This document shows positions 1-6,728 of a stretch of 11,157 bases of DNA, piece by piece. The position numbers and the translations under genes were made by a program. The stretch covers positions 1 to 11,157 of the forward strand of contig DASQUP010000107.1 in NCBI GenBank assembly GCA_035641235.1, read 5' to 3'. Origin of the DNA: DASQUP01 sp035641235. Its GTDB lineage: Bacteria; Actinomycetota; CADDZG01; WHSQ01. Under the pieces are notes generated by a model. It saw nothing but the letters and a program-made list of their open reading frames with translations. It was not told where the DNA came from and did no database searches. Positions within the stretch are counted from its first letter, which is position 1; the number at the start of each line of letters is the position of its first letter.

Positions 1-993
1 CGACCAATCGATGGTTCGAGCCATCGACCGCGCCCTGCTGTAGGCCTGCTTGGGGAGAAGTCCTTTAACTCTTCGGGCAATTCGTCGGAGGCCGCCGCTC
101 GCTGCGATCCGTCCGACCCCGGACACACTCAAGAGACCCCATTCCATTAGCGCCAGGTTGGCGTTGACGGATTTGTCTTTGCCCTGGAATCCGTGATCGG
201 ACATCGTGATCACGAAGGCATCCGGTCCTCCCCAATCGAGGAGATCGCCGATGACTTCATCCATCTCGTCGAAGAACCGCCACACCCGCGCGCGGATCGC
301 TTCGGCTTCCGGTCGAAAGAAGTGCTCGCAGGCGGGATCTATGTACTTGTAGTGGACGTGCATGAGGCGGTCGGGCGCTTCCAGGACGGCGAAGAGGAGC
401 CCGACATCACCTCCCTCCTCCATCAAGTAGGCGAGGGCCCTTCTTTTGGTCGCAAGGTTGCGCGAGAGCCGCTCGATGATTTCGGTTGAGCGCCAGTCCT
501 TCTCGTAATCGACCTCAATGTCGATCTCATAGCCGTGCGATCTTTCGGCGATCTGTCGGCCGAGGTCGTCCGGATAGGTGAAGTTTGCCGGCGCGTCCCT
601 TCGTTCCTCAGGAGTCAACATGCCCGATACGGCCCAACCATCGACCGGCGGAGGCGGATATGTCATGGGGATGTTGAACAAACCGATTCCCACGCCCTGT
701 TTATTGGCAACATTCCAGATCGCGGGGGCGGCCACACGATCAAGCCGCACAAGCCCGCCCCTCGTCTGCGCATTGCCCTGTGTGAAGCCGAAGATCCCGT
801 GTTTCCCGGGATTGACGCCGGTGAAGATGGACGTCCATCCCGGAGGGGTGAACGGAGGGGTGGTTGATGTCAGGACTCCAGAGGCTCCGTCATTCAGCAG
901 CTGCTTGAGCCGCGGCATGTGGCCCGCATCGAACGCCGGATTCAGAACGGAAAACGTCATCCCGTCGAGTCCGAGCATCAGGACTTTGTTCAC
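1..993 (-). CDS. Alkaline-phosphatase-superfamily (type I phosphodiesterase/nucleotide pyrophosphatase-like) hydrolase, C-terminus cut by window edge
   Basis: The reading frame is open from a GTG at 993 to the left edge (331 codons, no stop), so the C-terminus is missing. GGGGGA lies 8 nt upstream of the GTG. The N-terminus VLMLGLDGM supplies the first metal-binding Asp (D10). The block FTPPGWTSIFTG puts T49 where type I phosphodiesterases carry the Thr nucleophile, with TG at +9/+10 as in that family, followed by NPGKHGIFGF. Further metal ligands are visible in EAPDRLMH (D208, H212) and SDHG (D266, H267). There is no C/S-x-P-x-R motif, so this is not a formylglycine sulfatase. Members of this superfamily hydrolyse phosphodiesters or move phospho-groups; relatives occur in polysaccharide loci with unproven substrates. 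It is the third gene of a minus-strand run, 39 bp after a glycosyltransferase. The superfamily is sure; the substrate is unknown. Confidence 0.85.
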   Translation of the reverse strand, partial: MNKVLMLGLDGMTFSVLNPAFDAGHMPRLKQLLNDGASGVLTSTTPPFTPPGWTSIFTGVNPGKHGIFGFTQGNAQTRGGLVRLDRVAAPAIWNVANKQGVGIGLFNIPMTYPPPPVDGWAVSGMLTPEERRDAPANFTYPDDLGRQIAERSHGYEIDIEVDYEKDWRSTEIIERLSRNLATKRRALAYLMEEGGDVGLLFAVLEAPDRLMHVHYKYIDPACEHFFRPEAEAIRARVWRFFDEMDEVIGDLLDWGGPDAFVITMSDHGFQGKDKSVNANLALMEWGLLSVSGVGRIAASGGLRRIARRVKGLLPKQAYSRARSMARTIDWS

Positions 994-1032
994 TGCTTCA
1001 TTCCCCCGGCTCGGCGCGTAGCCCGAATTGAA

Positions 1033-2007
1033 TCATCCGACGGAACGTCGCACCTTCTTTGCAGCTTTCACGGCGGGATCGATGAGCCCTTTGCCGCGCA
1101 ATTGCTCCCATCCGGCGACGAACATCCCAGACATCAGGCCCGACTCTCGTTTGAAGAGCGCCTGCCCCACGTTCAGGACAAACAATCCCAAGAACCCCCA
1201 CCACAGCGCGGCCTTGTGTCTGAAGTCCTGCGGCATGTTCTTGCGATGGAGATACAGGTGATTGGAGAGCTTCATGCGTTGAACCTGGGACTCCGTCATA
1301 CGCGAGGTCTGAGTCTTCAAGTGATCGCATTTCGCTCGGGGCGTGTGCACGAGAAAGAAGCGTCGGGAGACACGATACGTAAAGTCGATATCTTCCTTAT
1401 CTGCATAACCGGCAAGCGCCTCGTCGAATCGTTCATGATCGAACACCCTGCGGCGAAACGACATGAAAAAACCGAGGAAGGAGTCAACCTTCCGCACTCC
1501 GGCACACTCCGATATCCCCTCGACCCAGAACCCCGATCGCACCTTGCCGCTCGCCTCAGGCCACCACCCACCGATACCGAAGATCCTGCGCCACAGGACC
1601 GAATAGATTGGCGGCCTTGCGGGACGGGCCTGAATCGGTGCCACCCCGCCCAGCTCATCACCCCAGCGGTCGTACTCCTTGAGGATCTCTTCGTGGCAGT
1701 CGACGGCCAGGTCGACATCGTCGTCGATGAGAAAGACGGGGTCGCCGCTTGTTCGATCGATGCCGACGTTTCGCTGCAAGGTGAGCCCCCGCGGTGCGGG
1801 ATGGTGATAGTCGAGCCGCAGGCCCACCTCGGCGCACAGTTCTTCGATGTCGGCGCGCGCAGTTGCCTCCTCGCTTGAGTCGACTATGCACAGTTCTCCC
1901 GGCAAAACGGTCTGCTGGAGGAGACTACTCACCGTGTTCAAGAGGTCTTTCGGTCTGTTCCTTGTGGCGATGATGAAGGTTGAACCTGCTCGCGCTCGCT
2001 CAATCAT
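1033..2007 (-). CDS. Family 2 (GT-A fold) glycosyltransferase
   Basis: A 324-residue protein that should transfer a sugar from a nucleotide-sugar donor to a growing glycan on the cytoplasmic side of the membrane. From the ATG at 2007, the fold begins STFIIATRNRPKDLL, the usual N-terminal strand and helix. The metal/donor-binding DDD follows at residues 95-97 (FLIDDDVD), and an acceptor-side ED-x-D (KEDIDFTYR, about 205-208). Near residues 268-290 a hydrophobic stretch (WWGFLGLFVLNVGQALF) may anchor the protein in the membrane, and the tail is basic. The start is uncertain: an in-frame TTG at 2025 has a GGTG 8 nt upstream, while the ATG has no clear Shine-Dalgarno. The TTG would leave a 16 bp gap to the WecG-like gene upstream. 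The long open frames on the other strand here are high-GC shadows. Donor and acceptor cannot be read from sequence. Confidence 0.88.
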   Translation of the reverse strand: MIERARAGSTFIIATRNRPKDLLNTVSSLLQQTVLPGELCIVDSSEEATARADIEELCAEVGLRLDYHHPAPRGLTLQRNVGIDRTSGDPVFLIDDDVDLAVDCHEEILKEYDRWGDELGGVAPIQARPARPPIYSVLWRRIFGIGGWWPEASGKVRSGFWVEGISECAGVRKVDSFLGFFMSFRRRVFDHERFDEALAGYADKEDIDFTYRVSRRFFLVHTPRAKCDHLKTQTSRMTESQVQRMKLSNHLYLHRKNMPQDFRHKAALWWGFLGLFVLNVGQALFKRESGLMSGMFVAGWEQLRGKGLIDPAVKAAKKVRRSVG

Positions 2008-2041
2008 GTCGGGGCAGGGTAACAAAATGGTTGCACCAGCT

Positions 2042-2827
2042 TTACCGGAGGTTTCGGGACTTTCGCGCGAAACGTGACCGAAGAACGCGGGCGAGGAAAA
2101 GCGGATTCCCGACGAGATACCTCCGCCACATCCGCCGGGGCTCCAGAACGAGGCGGTGCACCCATTCCAGTCCGAGGCGGTTCATCCACTCAGGGGCTCG
2201 CTGAATCGTCTCGGTCTGGAAGTCGAAAAAGGCACCGACGCCCACACCGATCCGCACCCCAGTCTTGGCGAGATGCTCGTCCAGCCATCGCTCCTGGCGC
2301 GGATTCCCTAGCGCGACGAGGAGAACCCGAGCTCCGGAATCTCGGATGCCGGCGATCACACCGTCGAGGTCGGCGGGTGAGAGATACCCGTCGTGAACAC
2401 CGGATACCTGCAACTCAGGGATGCTGCCCACCAGCACGTCCGCTGCGGCTGCCGCAACGCCGGGGCGTGCGCCCAGAAGGTAGACGGGCCAGCCCCGATC
2501 GGCGGCGCGCCGGAGGAGCAGGGGCGTGAAGAAATTGCCGTTCAGGTCGGCGGGAAACCGATCTCCGAGCAGGCGCGCCGCCATCATCACGCCCTTGCCG
2601 TCGTTGAGCACAAAATCGGCGCGCCGAAGCACCTCTCCGTACGAGGGGTCCCCGGCGGCAGAGTTCAGCGTGTATGCGTTGGCATGCGCCACGAAAACGG
2701 GCGGGCTCGACTCGGCCAGCCGCTCGATCTCGTCGAGCGCCTCATCGGCCGTCAGCCTGACCAAAGGGACGCCAAGGATCTCAATGGTGGGAATCCCGCG
2801 GCTCATGGGCCGGTGAGTGTATGCCAC
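2042..2827 (-). CDS. WecG/TagA/CpsF family glycosyltransferase (GT26)
   Basis: A 261-residue protein of the family that adds the second sugar to an undecaprenyl-pyrophosphate-linked acceptor (ManNAc or ManNAcA in the best-known members). Family landmarks are in order: NDGKGV with the proposed catalytic Asp (D76), YLLGARPGVA, HDGYL, GNPRQERW (Q178), then VGVGAFFDF and RAPEWMNRLGLEWVHRL leading into an Arg-rich membrane-binding end. D76 and Q178 are 102 residues apart, which as I recall matches Asp65 and Gln167 of TagA. The residue matching TagA Thr37 is H48 here. The length is normal. The start is the GTG at 2827, the farthest upstream in frame; an ATG at 2806 is the alternative, and neither has a good Shine-Dalgarno. 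It leads a minus-strand run with the family 2 glycosyltransferase and the hydrolase. The sugar cannot be predicted. Confidence 0.92.
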   Translation of the reverse strand: MAYTHRPMSRGIPTIEILGVPLVRLTADEALDEIERLAESSPPVFVAHANAYTLNSAAGDPSYGEVLRRADFVLNDGKGVMMAARLLGDRFPADLNGNFFTPLLLRRAADRGWPVYLLGARPGVAAAAADVLVGSIPELQVSGVHDGYLSPADLDGVIAGIRDSGARVLLVALGNPRQERWLDEHLAKTGVRIGVGVGAFFDFQTETIQRAPEWMNRLGLEWVHRLVLEPRRMWRRYLVGNPLFLARVLRSRFARKSRNLR

Positions 2828-3078
2828 GGCCCACGTCGCCGAAGGCGACGCTGCTCTCCGGAGGCGAGCATCGGTACGACCGACCGATATGCCGAGCGAG
2901 GACGGCGGCGGGCCCGCAGGGCGACTCAGAAACGGTTTCGAGCCCGAGGAGTCCGCCGCCGCCCGCAGCGAGCCCTACCGGCAGCTAGGGTTGGGAGGCC
3001 CTCGGTGGTCAATTAACATCTCGGCGCGGCCGGGAGCCCGGCGGGAACGGTAGGACCCGCCTATCGAGGAGCCAATTC
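2828..3078. promoter_or_regulatory. Divergent intergenic region between two glycan transcription units
   Basis: These 251 bp separate the minus-strand WecG-like unit from the plus-strand FAD enzyme, so promoters in both directions should lie here. I see no convincing -35/-10 pair. Three small dyads are visible. A perfect 7-bp stem with a 3-nt loop (CGTCGCC, GAA, GGCGACG; 2834-2850) sits just before the GTG of the WecG-like gene. An operator-like dyad GAAAC-G-GTTTC lies at 2929-2939. GCCGG-GAGC-CCGGC lies at 3029-3042. The only AT-rich stretch is CAATTAACATC near 3009. In GC-rich DNA, short dyads arise by chance, so a regulatory role is a guess. Confidence 0.4.
3066..3071 (+). promoter_or_regulatory. 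Strong Shine-Dalgarno fixing a TTG start
   Basis: GAGGAG ends 7 nt before the TTG at 3079. With the Rossmann motif starting a few residues later, this is good evidence that the FAD enzyme really begins at TTG, and that this organism uses TTG initiation. Confidence 0.8.
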
Positions 3079-4428
3079 TTGGGAGATACACCTCACATAG
3101 CGATCATCGGCGCAGGCCCGTGCGGGCTGGCGTGCGGCCGCGAGCTCGACCGGCTCGGCCACGACGGATGGCGGATCTACGAGCGCGGCTCGCACGCAGG
3201 AGGGCTCGCCTCCTCGATCGTCGACCCGCAGGGCTTCACGTGGGACAACGGTGGGCACGTCGTTTTCAGCCACTTTGGAGAATTCGACCGCCTGCTTGAG
3301 GAGTTCATGGGCGACGAGGTCTACAGTCACGACCGCTCGTCCTACGTGCGCTTCGACGACCGCTGGGTCCCCTACCCGTTTCAGAACAACCTCCGCTACC
3401 TGCCATCCGAGGTCGCCTACGAGTGTCTGCTGGGTCTGGTCGAAGCGCCGGGTGGCAGTGCCGAGTTGGACTTCGCGACGTGGATGGAGGTGACGTTCGG
3501 CGGAGGCATCACGTACCACTTCATGCGCCCGTACAACTTCAAGGTGTGGGCGACACCTCCGGAACGGATGGCCTCGAATTGGATAGCGGAGCGGGTGAGC
3601 GTGGTCGACTACCGGCGCGCCCTCCGGAGCATCGTGTTCGAAGAGGACGATCTCGGGTGGGGGCCGAACAACACCTTCGTGTTCCCTGCCGAGGGCGGCA
3701 CCGGCGAAATCTACCGCCGTCTGGCGCTGCGCCTGGACGGCCACATCGACTACGCCACCGAGATCGTTGAGATCGATGCTGAGGAAAAGCTGCTCCGATT
3801 CTCAGACGGGCACCAAGGGCCCTACGACATCCTCGTATCAACGATGCCGATCGATCAGCTGATAACGCGCCTGCTCCACTGCCCGGACAACGTCCGGGCG
3901 GCGGCCCAGGACCTCGAACACAACAGCGTGTACATGGTGGGCATCGGGTACGAGTCGCCCCTCAAGGACGACAAGTCCTGGATGTACTTCCCCCAATCGA
4001 ACACGCCCTTCTACCGGGCGACGAACTTTGCGAAGTACTCCCCTGCAAACGTTCCAGACGGCGACACCGGGCGTTACTGCGCTTACATGACCGAGGTCGC
4101 TCACTCGCGCTACAAACACGAGGAGCGGGACGGACTCGCCGACCGCGTGGAGGCGGGGCTCAGGGCGGCCGGCGTCGTCGAGGGAACCCCGAGGGTCGCG
4201 AGTGCGACGGTTGTGGACATCGAGTACGCCTATCCGGTGCCGACGCTGAAGCGAGATACGGCGCTGCGAACGATCCAGCCGTGGCTGATGGAGCACGGAA
4301 TCTACTCACGGGGTCGGTTCGGGGCGTGGCGCTACGAGATGGGGAACATGGATCACGCTGTGAAGATGGGTATAGATGTTGCCCGGCTTTTGGTCGGAGG
4401 GGGCGCCGAGGAACTCTGGTCGCTCTGA
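3079..4428 (+). CDS. FAD-dependent amine-oxidase-superfamily enzyme, UDP-galactopyranose-mutase-like
   Basis: 449 residues. The N-terminus HIAIIGAGPCGLACG is a dinucleotide-binding Rossmann motif (GxGxxG at 11-16). It is followed by an acidic/Arg YERG and GGLASS (41-46), which contact FAD, then WDNGGHVVFSHF (55-66). Mid-protein VFPAEGGTGEIYRRLA (201-216) and the C-terminal RYEMGNMDHAVKMGID (418-432) are the usual second FAD-contact regions. The GGLASS and GGHVVFSH blocks resemble UDP-galactopyranose mutase and the related FAD proteins of polysaccharide loci more than heme-pathway oxidases, although automated annotation may name it protoporphyrinogen oxidase. A role in interconverting or oxidising a nucleotide sugar is therefore likely, but I cannot point to the mutase's catalytic residues. 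It starts at a TTG with a strong Shine-Dalgarno. A methyltransferase follows 35 bp downstream and is probably co-transcribed. Confidence 0.82.
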   Translation: MGDTPHIAIIGAGPCGLACGRELDRLGHDGWRIYERGSHAGGLASSIVDPQGFTWDNGGHVVFSHFGEFDRLLEEFMGDEVYSHDRSSYVRFDDRWVPYPFQNNLRYLPSEVAYECLLGLVEAPGGSAELDFATWMEVTFGGGITYHFMRPYNFKVWATPPERMASNWIAERVSVVDYRRALRSIVFEEDDLGWGPNNTFVFPAEGGTGEIYRRLALRLDGHIDYATEIVEIDAEEKLLRFSDGHQGPYDILVSTMPIDQLITRLLHCPDNVRAAAQDLEHNSVYMVGIGYESPLKDDKSWMYFPQSNTPFYRATNFAKYSPANVPDGDTGRYCAYMTEVAHSRYKHEERDGLADRVEAGLRAAGVVEGTPRVASATVVDIEYAYPVPTLKRDTALRTIQPWLMEHGIYSRGRFGAWRYEMGNMDHAVKMGIDVARLLVGGGAEELWSL

Positions 4429-4463
4429 TGCCGCAACAGGACCGCCGATGAGAGGGGCGGATC

Positions 4464-5129
4464 GTGAGCAGGGTGCGACAAACGCTCAAGCCTCTGCGCA
4501 TCAAGCTGAGGAAGCGGAGGCACGCCTTCTTCCTTGCCCTCATCGATGAGCTTCCCAGACCACTGAGGATCCTGGACGTCGGTGGGAGCCAGCGCTTCTG
4601 GGAATCGATGGAGTATGTCGCTCGCAACGACGTCGAAATCACACTGCTGAACAGAAGCCGCGTGAAAGTCAGGCATCCCGGCTTCGAATATGTCCGCGGG
4701 GACGCCCGCGACATGACGCGGTTTGCCGACGATCAGTTCGACGTCGTCTTCTCCAACTCCGTGATCGAACACGTGGGGGATTTCGCGGACCAACAGCGGA
4801 TGGCCCAGGAGATCAGGCGGGTCGGCAGACGATATTTCCTGCAGACTCCGAATCGCTACTTCCCCATCGAACCCCATTTCTTCTTCCCACTTTTTCAGTT
4901 CCTCCCAGTGGCGGTCAGAGTTCTGCTGCTCATGACCCTTCCGCTGACGCCCCGCGGCAGAATTCGGGAACGAGACCGGGCCCTGAAGGCGGTGACCGAG
5001 ATCAGGCTCATGACCCGCGCGGAACTTCAGGACCTCTTTCCCGGCGCGACCGTCAGACATGAGAAGTTCATGGGCCTTACGAAGTCATTCGTGGTGTTCG
5101 ACGGCTTCAAGGTTGTGAGTTCACTTTAG
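4464..5129 (+). CDS. Class I SAM-dependent methyltransferase
   Basis: 221 residues. Motif I is ILDVGGSQRFWE (36-47), a slightly unusual GGS in place of the GxG of the SAM-binding loop. The motif IV region FDVVFSNSVIEHV (92-104) is of the Methyltransf_11/ubiE type, and QTPNRYFPIEPHF (127-139) is also typical. The N-terminus is basic, and a hydrophobic stretch around 141-161 (FPLFQFLPVAVRVLLLMTL) could touch the membrane. The probable role is O- or N-methylation of a sugar or lipid-linked glycan. It starts at GTG 4464 with AGAGGGG 6 nt upstream. It lies 35 bp after the FAD enzyme on the same strand, so the two may form a unit. Its last 9 bp overlap the end of the flippase gene on the opposite strand. 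The substrate is unknown. Confidence 0.85.
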   Translation: MSRVRQTLKPLRIKLRKRRHAFFLALIDELPRPLRILDVGGSQRFWESMEYVARNDVEITLLNRSRVKVRHPGFEYVRGDARDMTRFADDQFDVVFSNSVIEHVGDFADQQRMAQEIRRVGRRYFLQTPNRYFPIEPHFFFPLFQFLPVAVRVLLLMTLPLTPRGRIRERDRALKAVTEIRLMTRAELQDLFPGATVRHEKFMGLTKSFVVFDGFKVVSSL

Positions 5130-6659
5130 GCGTGGGCGAGCGATCCGCTGCTTGACGCGCTCCCACACATAACGTTCTTCGGAATCCAATCCAAAAACCC
5201 GGAGCGCGCCGAGATAAGTAAGGGACGCGACTGCCAGGCCGATCGAGTCCAAGACGACCGAAGGCTCGACGAGCCCTTTCCACGTCAGCAGGACGGCCGC
5301 TCCGATTACCGTCGCCGTGGCCGGTTTCAGCAAGGAGCGGCCGAACGGCTGTATCCCCACCAGGCCGTAGGCAACGACTACCCGAACGGCGTTCACCACC
5401 ACGGTCACGGCCGCGTCGACCACCGCCATACCGACGAGGCCGTGGTCGGGAACGACCGCCACGCCCAGTCCCAGGTACAGGATCACGGCGGCCAAGGAGA
5501 TCACGAAGTTCACTCCGGGCCGGCCGGTCATGGACAAAACAAAGACCGCCGGACCTGTAACTGAGTGAACGGCGTTCCCGATGGCCAGGATGGCCACGAC
5601 CGTGGCGGCGTCTGGATAGCCGGACCCGAAGAACTTCACGAAGAGATCCGGTTTGATCATCAATGCGGCGTACACGGGAAGCGAAAACGTCGCTATCCAC
5701 CGGGTGATCGTCTTGTAGAGCGAGTCGAGGCGCCGGATGTCCCCTCGGGAGTGCAGGTCCGAGACGACGGGCGCCCAGATGTCGACCATCCCTGAGAGAG
5801 CCAGTTCACCCGGCCCCTGAAGAGCGAGAGCCACGGCGAACAGGGCCACATCACGATCCGTCCCGAGAACACCCAGCATGAGCACACCGAGTCCGAGCGA
5901 GCGGATGCCCAGCAGCGATGAACCGGCCTGGGGAAGAGCGAACCTCAACATCGCGCCCGGTTCGGCGCGCGGCTTGGCGGCTCGCTCGTCCGGCGTAAGT
6001 ATCCGCAGGTAATACCAGACGCCAACCGCCGCACCAGCGCTCATGCTGAAGACGAGCGAGGTGACGGCTCCTGCGACTCCGAATCCGGCCGCCAGCACGG
6101 CCACGCCCACGACAGAGCGCACGAGTGGTTGAACCACGTCGCCGACGATTACCGAGGGGACCATGGTCTTGTAGGCCTGAGTGCAGTAGCGCAACACCTG
6201 CATCAGCGCCAGGGCCGGAATGTAGGGTGCTCCGATCCTGAGCAGACGCGCGAAATCGGCCGCCCCTTCGGACGTCTGCGAGAAGTGCACGGCCAGGAAG
6301 TCCGCTGCCACAAGCATGAGCAGAGCGACGGCGACGGACGCGATCGATGCACCCGCGAGAGCAGTCCGTGCCGCACCGCGGACGCCGCCGTGATCCTCAA
6401 CGGCGCGGGCCCGGCTTATGAACCGGAGCGCCGCAAAGTTGAAGCCGGCAAGTCCGAGTTGTGCCGCGACTCCGAGCACCTGACTGACCTTGCGATAGCG
6501 ACCGAAGCCGTTCGCGTTCAACAGATTTGCCGCGGCGATGGTGAAAAAGAACAGGACGCTTCGGGCAGATATCTGTCCGAGAACCTGCGTCGCCGCTCCC
6601 TTGGCGACCGTGCTTACGTCGTCCGCCGCCTGCCGTGAGAGGTCCGAATCGGAGTTCAC
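5121..6659 (-). CDS. Polysaccharide flippase, Wzx/MOP-superfamily membrane protein
   Basis: About 512 residues, almost wholly hydrophobic, with some 12-14 predicted membrane segments spread from about residue 30 to 490. This fits the length and topology of Wzx-type lipid-linked oligosaccharide flippases, which move undecaprenyl-linked repeat units outward. Typical positions are the first segment LFFFTIAAANLL followed by GRYRKVSQVLG, a mid-protein PQAGSSLLG, and GYPDAATVVAILAIGNAV before the later helices. The start is uncertain: GTG 6659 is used here, with only AGGT close upstream; a TTG at 6689 would add ten residues and has no Shine-Dalgarno. A nested stem-loop lies between the upstream sulfotransferase and this start. 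It is the last gene of a four-gene minus-strand operon, and its final 9 bp overlap the convergent methyltransferase. Confidence 0.87.
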   Translation of the reverse strand: MNSDSDLSRQAADDVSTVAKGAATQVLGQISARSVLFFFTIAAANLLNANGFGRYRKVSQVLGVAAQLGLAGFNFAALRFISRARAVEDHGGVRGAARTALAGASIASVAVALLMLVAADFLAVHFSQTSEGAADFARLLRIGAPYIPALALMQVLRYCTQAYKTMVPSVIVGDVVQPLVRSVVGVAVLAAGFGVAGAVTSLVFSMSAGAAVGVWYYLRILTPDERAAKPRAEPGAMLRFALPQAGSSLLGIRSLGLGVLMLGVLGTDRDVALFAVALALQGPGELALSGMVDIWAPVVSDLHSRGDIRRLDSLYKTITRWIATFSLPVYAALMIKPDLFVKFFGSGYPDAATVVAILAIGNAVHSVTGPAVFVLSMTGRPGVNFVISLAAVILYLGLGVAVVPDHGLVGMAVVDAAVTVVVNAVRVVVAYGLVGIQPFGRSLLKPATATVIGAAVLLTWKGLVEPSVVLDSIGLAVASLTYLGALRVFGLDSEERYVWERVKQRIARPRLK

Positions 6660-6672
6660 GTGACCTGGCGGC

Positions 6673-6721
6673 GTTCTTTTCTCCTCCAACCGTCTACCAG
6701 ACGCTCACAGAAGAAAAGAAC
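6673..6721 (-). promoter_or_regulatory. Nested stem-loop in the sulfotransferase/flippase junction
   Basis: The plus-strand arms 6673-6682 (GTTCTTTTCT) and 6712-6721 (AGAAAAGAAC) are a perfect 10-bp inverted repeat. In the minus-strand RNA the pairing extends to 13 bp (6673-6685 with 6709-6721) through one G-U pair. The loop contains a second hairpin, CGTCT-ACC-AGACG, at 6691-6703. On the transcript, the 3' arm includes most of the purine run GGAGGAG, the best Shine-Dalgarno-like sequence near the flippase start, and the possible TTG start at 6689 falls in the loop. There is no U-tract after either side, so it is not a classic intrinsic terminator. An RNA element tuning flippase translation or mRNA processing is an inference. 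Confidence 0.5.
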
Positions 6722-6728
6722 CGTTAAC

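Noticed and set aside
1..993. Possible formylglycine sulfatase, given the sulfotransferases nearby
   Set aside because: The nucleophile region reads FTPPGW with Thr; there is no C/S-x-P-x-R signature.
919..1878. A 319-codon open frame on the plus strand
   Set aside because: It is antisense to the family 2 glycosyltransferase, which has clear motifs. The product has no recognisable domain, as expected of high-GC shadow frames.
2393..3053. Plus-strand open frames across the WecG-like gene and the intergenic region
   Set aside because: Arg-rich, no motif, no credible ribosome-binding site; one overlaps the well-supported GT26 gene.
3061..4296. Minus-strand open frames opposite the FAD enzyme
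   Set aside because: The FAD enzyme has a strong Shine-Dalgarno and intact Rossmann and C-terminal motifs, so the opposite frames are shadows.
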